64,000 nt of DNA from assembly GCF_900105255.1 (NCBI RefSeq), contig NZ_LT629763.1:496001-560000 (forward strand), read 5' to 3'. A model generated the notes under the pieces. The model was not told the origin of the DNA. It did no database searches and worked only from the letters and a program-made list of their open reading frames with translations. How positions within the stretch are numbered: the first letter of the stretch is position 1; every line of letters starts with the position of its first letter. This DNA comes from Halopseudomonas sabulinigri (GTDB lineage: Bacteria; Pseudomonadota; Gammaproteobacteria; Pseudomonadales; Pseudomonadaceae). A program made the position numbers and the translations under genes. Shown piece by piece: positions 9,027 through 15,957 of this stretch.

Positions 9027-9248
9027 TCAGTCGTCCCCACGCTGATTCCAATGTTCGACTAGCACATCAACACGATCCGGAACTTGAGGTGTCTTGCTGA
9101 GAATCAGACAGCGGGTGCTGTCTACGTGTGCTTCGAGTAAGTAGAGGGTGTCGCCTACGTTGATCCTCATTTCCTGCAGGACCTCAGCAGAGATGCGAAT
9201 TGCCGCATCGCCATCCCAATCTTCGATTTTAATTTGTTGATGGTCCAT
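9027..9248 (-). CDS. AbrB/MazE-like (SpoVT-fold) antitoxin-type protein
   Basis: A 73-aa protein. IKIEDWDGDAAIRISAEVLQ is the swapped-hairpin DNA-binding pattern of MazE/AbrB antitoxins, in which G-D/N-A-x-R-I-P is typical. The following INVGDTLYLLE completes the barrel, and a short acidic tail follows. Such proteins bind their own promoter and neutralise a toxin encoded just downstream. Here the downstream ORF (8825-9026) is decayed, so no intact toxin partner is visible. The gene is divergent from the unknown ORF at 9426. The second copy of this cassette keeps only a C-terminal trace of this gene (about 11020-11060). Confidence 0.72.
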   Translation of the reverse strand: MDHQQIKIEDWDGDAAIRISAEVLQEMRINVGDTLYLLEAHVDSTRCLILSKTPQVPDRVDVLVEHWNQRGDD

Positions 9249-9368
9249 TTGATGCCTACAAAATCGTGGTTGTATTTAAATTGGGTGGTCATGCCTCAGT
9301 GTTAGGGGGCTCGCTTGAAGCTGAGAAAACACCTCTAAACAGTGCGAAGATCCCGCGTTAATTTTGAT

Positions 9369-9403
9369 ATGAACACTATAGGGTTACAAACTATAGTGTT
9401 CAT
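9369..9403. promoter_or_regulatory. Perfect 13-bp-arm palindrome, candidate operator (copy A)
   Basis: ATGAACACTATAG, a 9-nt spacer, then CTATAGTGTTCAT: a 13/13 inverted repeat ending 22 nt before the start codon of the ORF at 9426. The same element recurs at 11321 before the paralogue. The position suits a repressor operator over the promoter; TATAGG or TATAGT within the arms could serve as the -10. The binding protein is unknown. Confidence 0.7.
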
Positions 9404-9425
9404 TCCAAAAAAAGGAAGAAGCGCA

Positions 9426-9896
9426 ATGTTTGTAACGTATCGCACCACAGAAAATAAAAAGGCCGCTCGAATTAATCCCAACCTTCAGGTTTGGCCGGCG
9501 GTAGAGCTGGTCATCCAAAAAGCAATATGTCTCATCACATTCCAGGCAAGGGGTAAGGGAGACCATGATCGACTTACCCGCAGTATGTTGGTAGGCGACC
9601 CTTCTGAATTTCAGACGGGACTGACTGGGCAGGATAAAGATCTATTCGTTCACAGCATTCATTTGCTTACACCAGGGGAAATGAACGGAACCGAGTCTTG
9701 GAAGGTGGAGCGTCTGCTCAACGTTTCACACGTCAGCTGGGACGAGAATGGCGAGAAGCAGTATGGTTTCAGCTACGAAGTGGACGGAGCTTATTGCTAC
9801 CAAGATGTGCCCAAAGAGTTTGTGGAATCGACCAAGGTTGAACGCTTGATTTACCATGAATCGCGGGGTTCTCCCCCGCAACCGCGGATCAACTGA
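9426..9896 (+). CDS. Unknown protein, duplicated-cassette copy A (altered C-terminus)
   Basis: 156 aa, start ATG 9426 with GGAAG eight bases upstream. It begins MFVTYRTTENKKAARINPN and is nearly identical over about 143 residues to the protein at 11380. No signal peptide, membrane segment or motif that I recognise; it looks like a small soluble cytoplasmic protein with SWKVERLL and GFSYEVDGAYCYQDV as conserved blocks. After the shared HESR the two proteins diverge: this copy ends GSPPQPRIN, read out of an unrelated oxidoreductase fragment, so its natural tail has been lost. A palindromic operator lies immediately upstream. Function unknown. Confidence 0.7.
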   Translation: MFVTYRTTENKKAARINPNLQVWPAVELVIQKAICLITFQARGKGDHDRLTRSMLVGDPSEFQTGLTGQDKDLFVHSIHLLTPGEMNGTESWKVERLLNVSHVSWDENGEKQYGFSYEVDGAYCYQDVPKEFVESTKVERLIYHESRGSPPQPRIN

Positions 9897-10027
9897 CCGC
9901 CATTGCGACCACTGGCTGCCCAAGCGATACGCTTGGCCTCGAGAATGATTACCGATAGTCCTCGCTCAGCGAACTCGATGGCGGTGTTAAGACCCGAGAA
10001 CCCTGCGCCGATCACACAAACATCTGC
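9873..10027 (-). pseudogene. N-terminal fragment of a PuuB-like FAD-dependent oxidoreductase
   Basis: Minus-strand frame reads ADVCVIGAGFSGLNTAIEFA, then ERGLSVIILEAKRIAWAASG and RNGGQLIRG: the dinucleotide-binding start (GxGxxG) and following segment of gamma-glutamylputrescine oxidase / DadA-type amine oxidases. It has no start codon in place and stops after about 50 residues, so it is a relic. Its far end runs into the 3' end of the ORF at 9426 and supplies that protein's last nine residues, marking a recombination junction. Confidence 0.75.
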
Positions 10028-10039
10028 GGCTTATGTCGG

Positions 10040-10492
10040 TCATGGTGAGCCTCGATTTTCGAGAATATCAGCAAGCAGGCGGGCATCTTCGAGCGCGTGA
10101 TGGGGAGGTTCAGCACCATCGTACGAGAACTCAAGGTCACTGCTGACTCGGCCAGCCGTGACGTTACTTGGCAGACCCTCTGGACCGGCCAGCCATAACA
10201 GTAGAGGCCAATCCCAGACGGGTGCATCGCATATGATTTCGACGGGTCCAAGGCCCTTCAGGAAATCCAACAGAAGCATGCGTGCTTGTACCGTATCGCA
10301 CCCGTGAACTTTCAGATCGAGCTGCGGTAACACAGTCTCTTTAACGAAATCCGAACAATCGCTTTCTTCCCATGCGTCCGTCAGCTCGACATAGAACTCA
10401 GGACCACTCGGGACCACTAGAGCGAGACTGATCAGCTTGTAGATATATGAGTTTAGAATCGTGAACTCTGTGTCCAGATAGACGCGGATCAT
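10040..10492 (-). CDS. DnaQ-like (RNase H-fold) 3'-5' exonuclease
   Basis: 150 aa from ATG 10492, which has GGAG seven bases upstream; a longer TTG-initiated form (10516) has no such site. The first motif is YLDTEFT (catalytic D and E), the middle holds ICDAPVWDWPLL with another acidic residue, and the C-terminal HHALEDARLL gives the HxxxxD signature of DEDDh exonucleases. The size and motifs fit small exoribonuclease-like proteins of mobile elements (Rv2179c-like). Probably cytoplasmic, two-metal-ion nuclease; substrate unknown. It sits between the two copies of the duplicated cassette, with a relic gene on one side. Confidence 0.82.
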   Translation of the reverse strand: MIRVYLDTEFTILNSYIYKLISLALVVPSGPEFYVELTDAWEESDCSDFVKETVLPQLDLKVHGCDTVQARMLLLDFLKGLGPVEIICDAPVWDWPLLLWLAGPEGLPSNVTAGRVSSDLEFSYDGAEPPHHALEDARLLADILENRGSP

Positions 10493-10594
10493 TTCAATCT
10501 CCGGCTTTTTTGCCAAAAAACTGGGTAGTACTTTTCTCTATGCCTCTCATACTAGAAAAATCACCATTTTCCGATCTCCTCAAAACCCTGGTCA

Positions 10595-11010
10595 TCAGTG
10601 GTAGGTCGGCCTCCGCATTGACAGGATAGCGTTGATCAGCACGGCTTTGTCAGCTTCGCGCATGACACAGATGTAAATGCTGTTGCGCGTGTTCAACACC
10701 AGAACCTCCTGTGTCGTCAACGCGACTATACGACGACATAACGCAAGGTGCGCTTTGATCAGTTGCAGTTCTTTAGTATTCAAATCACCTGCCGGTCGGT
10801 CCGTCTCGTAAAATTCAGCATGGTCAACTGCTTCGCATGATGACTGGTTCGGACATCCGCGCGCTTAGTGGCGATGCCGCTCTTGTACCCTTTCCTGACC
10901 AAGACACCTGCACTCAGGTCATGCGGTACGAAGGCTTGTTTGCCGGCTACGATCACAATTCCCCAGCCAACTGTATCCCTGGATTTGCAGTCTGCGCCCC
11001 TCCAAATCAT
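10595..11010 (-). pseudogene. Unknown gene of the duplicated cassette, copy B, probably frameshifted
   Basis: Two minus-strand ORFs, 10780-11010 (76 codons) and 10595-10783 (62 codons, TTG start), meet in an overlap. A third reading (…HAEFYETDRPAGDLNTKEL) joins smoothly to the second ORF, suggesting one original protein with a frameshift near 10810-10830. The segment is homologous to the more degraded 8825-9026. Blocks such as RDTVGWGIVI and ELQLIKAHLALCRRIVAL look protein-like, but I recognise no family. Upstream only a trace of the antitoxin-like gene remains (VPEDV). The position after an antitoxin-like gene would suit a toxin; that is speculation. Confidence 0.45.
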
Positions 11011-11320
11011 AGATATCTGTCGACACCGTCTCGATTACGTCTTCTGGAACGCCTGAGCATGCGGAGGGGAGGGCAGTAAGCCTGAGCTGCCAGACGATAG
11101 TCCCATCCATAAACGAGCACGCAGCAAAAAGGCGCCTTAATGCCCGACTGACCGCTCAGTACTCACCCATACTTCCGCACATCGATTTAAAGCTATGGGG
11201 ATAGCTCAACCATCTGCATTCGATCATGTGATTCCTTTCCCGATCACTGAAAGCGTAAAAGGCATGTCTCCTGAGATTTAGAAAGAGCTCGACCCCGCGC
11301 AACGATACCGCGTTAATTTT

Positions 11321-11361
11321 GATATGAATACTATAGAGGTACAATCTATAGTGTTCATATC
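11321..11361. promoter_or_regulatory. Palindrome with 16-bp arms, candidate operator (copy B)
   Basis: GATATGAATACTATAG, a 9-nt spacer, then CTATAGTGTTCATATC: 15 of 16 positions pair. It matches the element at 9369 in sequence, spacer length and distance to the start codon (here 18 nt before ATG 11380). Conservation of the dyad while flanking bases drifted supports function as an operator. Confidence 0.7.
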
Positions 11362-11379
11362 ACAAAAGGAAGAAGTGCA

Positions 11380-11853
11380 ATGTTTATAACGTATCGCACC
11401 ACAGAAAATAAAAAAGCCGCTCGAATTAATCCCAACCTTCAGGTTTGGCCGGCGGTAGAGCTAGTCATCAAAAAAGCAATATGCCTCCTCACATTCCAGG
11501 CGAGGGGCACGGGAGACGATGAGCGACTTACGCGCAGTATGTTGGTAGGCGACCCTTCTGAATTTGCGACGGTATTGAGTGGTCAGGATGAAGATCTTTT
11601 CGTTCACAACATTCATTTGCTTACGCCAGGTGAGATGAACGGAACCGAGTCATGGAAGGTGGAGCGTTTGCTTAGCGTTTCACACGTAAGCTGGGACGAG
11701 GGCGGCGAGAAACAGTATGGTTTCAGCTATGAAGTGGATGGAGCCTATTGCTACCAAGATGTGCCCAAAAAGTTTGTGGAATCGACCAAGGTTGAACGGC
11801 TGATTTACCATGAATCGCGCGACATTCATCCTGAGCTATTCGATAGCCACTGA
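11380..11853 (+). CDS. Unknown protein, duplicated-cassette copy B (complete)
   Basis: 157 aa, ATG 11380 with GGAAG upstream. Paralogue of the ORF at 9426, differing by scattered substitutions (VIQKAICLI/VIKKAICLL, FQTGLTGQ/FATVLSGQ). It keeps what is probably the native tail, HESRDIHPELFDSH. Mostly hydrophilic, single-domain size, no recognisable motif. The operator palindrome at 11321 suggests tight transcriptional control. No confident function. Confidence 0.72.
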   Translation: MFITYRTTENKKAARINPNLQVWPAVELVIKKAICLLTFQARGTGDDERLTRSMLVGDPSEFATVLSGQDEDLFVHNIHLLTPGEMNGTESWKVERLLSVSHVSWDEGGEKQYGFSYEVDGAYCYQDVPKKFVESTKVERLIYHESRDIHPELFDSH

Positions 11854-11988
11854 AGACATCCAGATAGAGGGAAAGTCCTGTCAGTAATGGCTGGCAGGAA
11901 TATGCTCGTCGGTAATGTGAACCATATTGAGTCAACATCGGCTACCGATTCCGAGCAGATAGCCGCAATTTCTTACAGGGGAGAGGGC

Positions 11989-12150
11989 ATGAGCACTGAA
12001 GCGATTTTCATCATAACGGTATGCGGGGTCTTGGCCGCGGTGGCCGTTATGGGCAGTGTGGGCTTTCGGATTGCTTGCAAGCTGGACTCGAAGCAATCCG
12101 AGGAGGATGAACGGCGGAGGATAGGCAATAACCGTTACCAGCAAGGTTGA
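11989..12150 (+). CDS. 53-aa single-span membrane protein
   Basis: Starts MSTEAIFIITVCGVLAAVAV with one hydrophobic helix (about residues 4-27), then a charged tail rich in K, E, R and Q. ATG 11989 has a strong Shine-Dalgarno (GGGGAGAGGG) immediately upstream, so this start is preferred over the longer frame from 11887. Probably an inner-membrane small protein with the tail in the cytoplasm. No family recognised. Confidence 0.55.
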   Translation: MSTEAIFIITVCGVLAAVAVMGSVGFRIACKLDSKQSEEDERRRIGNNRYQQG

Positions 12151-12239
12151 ACGCTGACTGCAATTTGACAAATCTTGTGGGGAAAGAGAATCCGCCGACC
12201 ACAGCTAAATGAACGGCGGAGTACCCGCTTCCGGCTGAG

Positions 12240-12410
12240 TCATTCGGTGCGTCTTTTTGGCTCGAAATCTTCCAGATCAGCGATATGCCACCGAGTCGTA
12301 GCCGGACCTAATTTATGCGGTTTCGGAAAAGCCCCGGTGCTCACCCAGCGCCATATAGTGGCTGGGGAAACGCTATATCTTTGGGAAATCTGCTTTACGG
12401 TGAAGTACAT
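12240..12410 (-). CDS. AlpA-like excisionase/regulator, 56 aa
   Basis: Reads MYFTVKQISQRYSVSPATIW, then RWVSTGAFPKPHKLGPATTR and WHIADLEDF. The helix-turn-helix (KQISQRYSVSPATIWRW) and the wing (FPKP..LG....W) are the AlpA/MerR-like pattern of phage and island excisionases that bind the integrase promoter or attachment site. GAGG lies eight bases before the ATG. It is encoded on the same strand as the integrase, 130 nt beyond the integrase stop, a usual arrangement for an integrative element. At 56 aa it may be slightly shorter than typical (about 60-70). Confidence 0.85.
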   Translation of the reverse strand: MYFTVKQISQRYSVSPATIWRWVSTGAFPKPHKLGPATTRWHIADLEDFEPKRRTE

Positions 12411-12541
12411 AGCTGCGACCTCGCTCGGTTATCGATAACCGATAAGTTACCCAACGTGACTGCACCTTTGTTCCGTCTAAATGCCTAATTTCAGCGCCAA
12501 CTCGGGTTTGGCGCAATTTCCTTCCATTTAATCGGTTTTGG

Positions 12542-13894
12542 TTAGCTGGTTCCCATCTTGAGAACATTGCCGGCCATTTTTTGGCCGAGATAATTGGCCC
12601 AGGCCTGCATCAGCTCCTGACGCTCCTCTAGTAAACCGCCTCGAGCGTACGCCGCGCGCGTCTCGTCACTATTTACGTGTGCCAAAGCGAGCTCACTTAG
12701 CTCATCCGGGAAGCTCGAAGTATTTCCGTTTGCCATCACACGGGCAGTGGATTTAAGGCTCCAATCTTTAAAGCTGGACCTTGCTGTGCCATGGGGAGTA
12801 GCAATCCGTCCTTGGTCGGGATCTAGATAGCCCTTGCCTCCTGCTTCCACAGCTGTTGTATGCATGTCCTTAATCAACTTACCCATCGCGGCATCAGACA
12901 GAGCAGCATTCTTGCTATTAGTGAACACCAAACTTTGGCCTCGATATTTTGGGAGAGCCTCGAGCAATGACATCGCAGCATCCGACAGCGGTACCGTATG
13001 ACCTTTGTCAGCTTTCATGCGTTCCGGGCTTAACCGCCATACTCGGCGTTCAAGGTCGATCTCTTCCCAGGTTGCACCTCGAACCTCGCCAGACCGGCCA
13101 GCCGTAAGAATGGCAAACTCCAATGCCTTCGCACTGATGCTCTTTTTTGTTCTGAGGTCTGTCATGAACGAAGACATCTGTTCCACTGGAACGCGGGCGT
13201 GATGCCGTTTACCTGCTTTCTTCCGCACGGCTTTTGACCTGGGCAGCAGCTCTCTTAGCTTGCCCTGCAAGTCCGCTGGATTAGGTCCTGTGCGTAGCTC
13301 CATTGCCGTCGCGTAATCCAGAACGCTGGCAATACGCTGCCTCACTCTCGATGCCGTCTCGTGTTTGGTCAGCCATATTGGTTGCAGCACTTCTACCAGG
13401 TGAGTGGTATCAATGGCACCAACCGGCAGCTTGCCTAGGATAGGAAAGGCATAGGTGGTCAGGGTGTTAATCCATTGGGCGGCATGCTTGCTATTTTTAA
13501 ATTCGGATTGGCGCACCGTGTGGCATTCTTTAGCCACGTCTTCGAATGTCCTTAATTTAGCTCGATCTGCCACCTGGGCCGCCCGTAAAGCTTTCTTCTC
13601 AGCTACGGGATCGATTCCATCACGTAGCTGCTGCCTGAGATCGATGGCTCTTTTACGAGCCTCAGCCAGGCTCACATCCGGAAAACCCCCGAGCCCGTGA
13701 TCGCGGCGAACGGTATAAATCTTTCCAGACGTTGCAGTGCGAAGCTCGCCCGTGGTTGCCCTTAAAATCCAAGAACGTGAGTCACCGCTGCTGATTTTCA
13801 AACCTAGGCCCTTAACTCCGCCCACGGGATAAAATCCAGGTGCTTTTATGGCCTTTACCTGCCTATCAGTTAACACTGCTGCGACCTTCGGCAT
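12542..13894 (-). CDS. Tyrosine-type site-specific integrase (P4-like)
   Basis: 450 aa. Residues about 5-95 form the arm-type DNA-binding domain of the DUF4102 class (LTDRQVKAIKAPG...VKGLGLKISS). A SAM-like core-binding domain follows, and the catalytic domain holds R267 (TAGRSGEVRGATW), H368/R372 (PHGTARSSF), H406 (LALAHV) and nucleophile Y416 (AAYARGG). The HxxR box is spaced HGTAR instead of the common HGFR. It catalyses insertion and excision of the island at an attachment site, normally next to its 5' end, that is near 13.9-14.1 kb. An AlpA-like partner lies downstream. It appears intact, so the island could be mobile. Confidence 0.95.
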   Translation of the reverse strand: MPKVAAVLTDRQVKAIKAPGFYPVGGVKGLGLKISSGDSRSWILRATTGELRTATSGKIYTVRRDHGLGGFPDVSLAEARKRAIDLRQQLRDGIDPVAEKKALRAAQVADRAKLRTFEDVAKECHTVRQSEFKNSKHAAQWINTLTTYAFPILGKLPVGAIDTTHLVEVLQPIWLTKHETASRVRQRIASVLDYATAMELRTGPNPADLQGKLRELLPRSKAVRKKAGKRHHARVPVEQMSSFMTDLRTKKSISAKALEFAILTAGRSGEVRGATWEEIDLERRVWRLSPERMKADKGHTVPLSDAAMSLLEALPKYRGQSLVFTNSKNAALSDAAMGKLIKDMHTTAVEAGGKGYLDPDQGRIATPHGTARSSFKDWSLKSTARVMANGNTSSFPDELSELALAHVNSDETRAAYARGGLLEERQELMQAWANYLGQKMAGNVLKMGTS

Positions 13895-14049
13895 ACCGCT
13901 ACTCCCAACAACCTTGCCAACATAAAACTTGTGTCTAAGTACTATAGGCTAAGATGGCCTGATACAAAATCAAATATCTAAGTTGCTGTTTATTAATGGA
14001 AATAATTTGACTTAAGGCGTCTCATGCTGTCTTGTGGAAGGACTCGGTC

Positions 14050-14110
14050 GGCGGACTGTCCCTCCGCCACTATTCGACTTCAAAGCCCCGTATATCGGGG
14101 CTTTGTTGTT
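14050..14110 (+). terminator. Hairpin plus rho-independent terminator at the island edge
   Basis: First a GGCGGA/TCCGCC hairpin (14050-14068), then a perfect 10-bp stem CAAAGCCCCG / CGGGGCTTTG (14081-14105) followed by TTGTTT. The string TCCCTCCGCCA just before it resembles the 3' end of a serine tRNA, but no T-arm precedes it. It may be the retained flank of a stable-RNA gene used as attachment site; this is unproven. Confidence 0.55.
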
Positions 14111-14265
14111 TCTGGGTTTGCTGGCCCATGTTTTGCCTCCCTGCGATCAATCCGCACGGGGGGGTAAACGTAATACTTATCCCGCTGTGGCGGCATCTTG
14201 GTTATGGCGTCATTCGGGTTGGTCTGCAGCCTACTACCCCCGGCTATGTTCACTTTGATGCTCTG

Positions 14266-14358
14266 TCAGCTCTTCGGGGCGGCTACAAAAAAACATCCCA
14301 GTTCAGCCGGGAATACAGCCGCCTGTTTGGAACACCGCCAAAACGCGATATCAAAGCC
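14266..14358 (+). pseudogene. C-terminal fragment of an AraC-family regulator
   Basis: In frame the DNA encodes GGYKKTSQFSREYSRLFGTP and then PKRDI, the second helix-turn-helix end of AraC-type activators (GYxSxSQFSREYxRxFGxxP). Nothing upstream in any frame continues the protein, and the frame overruns the natural stop. This is a truncated relic next to the island boundary, probably of a regulator that once stood beside the epimerase gene. Confidence 0.7.
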
Positions 14359-14389
14359 TTAGCCTGGCGGCAGGGGAGTGATCCTGTCG

Positions 14390-15325
14390 CTAGCCCTGCC
14401 TGCCACTCTCATCGTGGATCGTCTCAAGGCCCTCGCGGTAGCTGGTCACACGAAAGTCGGGAAAGCGTGCTTTGAACTTGCTTGACTCAAAGATGTTGTC
14501 GACCCGGTAACGCGGCAGCAGTTCGGCTGCTCCCCGCGCGGTTTTGTTGACCAAGCCTGCCAGGCTCAGCTGCCACTGTTTGAGTACCTTGTATTCCCCT
14601 TTGGTTCCAAACACCTCTGCAGCCAGGGCGATGAACTGGCGGTAGGTGAGACGGTTGTCGTCACAGGGCAAGTGCCATACCTGACCCCAGGCATCAGCAG
14701 TGTTCCCAAGCAAGGCCATGGCGCGGCTGGCGTCCGGCGTGTAGATCAGGCTGCGCAGGGTGTCATCGCGCAGGAAGACGCGCGCGGGAGTGCCTTTCTT
14801 GACGTTGTTGATGATGGTCGAGTTGGTGATGCTCTGGGTCTTGCCCGGGCCATAGAACTCAGGCGCGCGACAAATCATCGCCTCGACCTTGCCATCGGCC
14901 ATGGCCTGCATGAGCTGGCTGGCGATTTGCGCGCGTACCTTGCCTTTGGCTCCGTTGGGTTTAAACGAAGTGCTTTCGGTGTGCGGCGCACTGGTTTGCG
15001 GATACATGTAGGTGTTGTCAAAGAACACCAGGCGAGCGCCATGCAGCGCGCAGGCCTCGATGACGTTGCTCATCATGATCGGCCACTGGACTACCCAGCG
15101 CTCGGTGTCCATCGGCAGGCCAGCTGTGAGGTACACGATCTCGGCGCCAGCCACTGCCGCCCTGGTCTGCTCCGCATCCAGCAAGTCGGCGCTGAACAAC
15201 TTGTCAGTCGGATTTACCTTTTTCGGATTACGGCTGACCAGTTGGATGTCGGTGGTGAAGTTATCGTGCAGTGCTCGGGCCAGTTCTTCGCCAATCTGAC
15301 CGCTGGCACCAAGGATCGTCTGCAT
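14390..15325 (-). CDS. NAD(P)-dependent epimerase/dehydratase-like protein
   Basis: 311 aa. It starts MQTILGASGQIGEELARAL, the Rossmann GxSGxxG of extended short-chain reductases, then AEIVYLTAGLPMDTERW and FFDNTYMY. The usual YxxxK catalytic pair is not in a standard place, so an NmrA-like or atypical role is possible. Transcribed toward the island from a MerR-type promoter at 15371-15401, downstream of and co-directional with a MerR regulator. Probably an inducible cytoplasmic oxidoreductase; substrate unknown. Confidence 0.8.
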   Translation of the reverse strand: MQTILGASGQIGEELARALHDNFTTDIQLVSRNPKKVNPTDKLFSADLLDAEQTRAAVAGAEIVYLTAGLPMDTERWVVQWPIMMSNVIEACALHGARLVFFDNTYMYPQTSAPHTESTSFKPNGAKGKVRAQIASQLMQAMADGKVEAMICRAPEFYGPGKTQSITNSTIINNVKKGTPARVFLRDDTLRSLIYTPDASRAMALLGNTADAWGQVWHLPCDDNRLTYRQFIALAAEVFGTKGEYKVLKQWQLSLAGLVNKTARGAAELLPRYRVDNIFESSKFKARFPDFRVTSYREGLETIHDESGRQG

Positions 15326-15370
15326 AGGGAATCTCCTGTGTGGCGACTGCCACGGGGGTATCGGAGTTTC

Positions 15371-15401
15371 ATCCTAAGGATGAACCAAACTTTAAGGTCA
15401 A
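15371..15401 (-). promoter_or_regulatory. MerR-type promoter (19-bp spacer) of the epimerase gene
   Basis: On the minus strand: TTGACC (-35), 19 bases, TAGGAT (-10). The over-long spacer is the hallmark of promoters remodelled by MerR-family activators. Small palindromes cover both boxes (AAGGT-CA-ACCTT and ATCCT-A-AGGAT). The MerR gene ends 42 nt upstream. Confidence 0.6.
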
Positions 15402-15442
15402 CCTTTTAAGTTCTGCACAGTATGCGAGGCGATGGGTAGGGT

Positions 15443-15883
15443 CTAGTGGCTAGCTTTGCCGGAAGGCTTGGCTGTCGCATCGCCGAAGCTGACCTGCGAC
15501 CAAACGCGTCTCGCGTTAGTCGCGCAGTCCATATCGTCCGGTTTTTGTTCCACCTGTACTAATACTTCCTGCAGTCGTGATTTGCTATCTGCCAGGCGTA
15601 GCTGGATTTCTTCGATGTCCTGAATCTTTTGGCGCAGCGCCTCGGTAAGTGCCTGATGATTCCATTGGGTCAGATCCGAAGGGAGCAGGGTGCGCAGCTC
15701 GTCAAGACTGAATCCAGCCTTTTGCGCGGCGGTGATCATGCCCAGCACGAGCACGGCTTCCGGCGGATAACTTCGGTACCCGTTGGCCTGGCGCTTGACC
15801 GTTTTCAGCAGGCCGATACGCTCGTAGAAACGAATGCGCGACGGCGCCAGGCCGGTCTGTTCTGCGAGTTCGCCAATCTTCAT
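15443..15883 (-). CDS. MerR-family transcriptional regulator
   Basis: 146 aa from ATG 15883, which follows a strong GGAGG; the upstream in-frame start at 15910 has none. Residues 1-70 are the winged helix-turn-helix (MKIGELAEQTGLAPSRIRFY, then ERIGLL, NGYRSYPPEAV). A long dimerisation helix about 80-120 follows, with a tail holding one cysteine (MDCATNARRVW). A single cysteine and no metal-site pattern argue against a metal sensor; this is more like the redox or drug-responsive group. The probable target is the promoter in front of the epimerase gene downstream. Confidence 0.9.
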   Translation of the reverse strand: MKIGELAEQTGLAPSRIRFYERIGLLKTVKRQANGYRSYPPEAVLVLGMITAAQKAGFSLDELRTLLPSDLTQWNHQALTEALRQKIQDIEEIQLRLADSKSRLQEVLVQVEQKPDDMDCATNARRVWSQVSFGDATAKPSGKASH

Positions 15884-15957
15884 TAGGGTCCTCCTGGTGA
15901 CTGCTGTCACTGTAGCGCTCTCTGGCTGGCATTTGCCAGCCAGAGCAGGTCACGATA

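Noticed and set aside
14040-14085. Possible tRNA or tmRNA end
   Set aside because: Only the last dozen bases look tRNA-like; no T-arm or cloverleaf can be drawn, so it is kept only as a possible attachment-site remnant.
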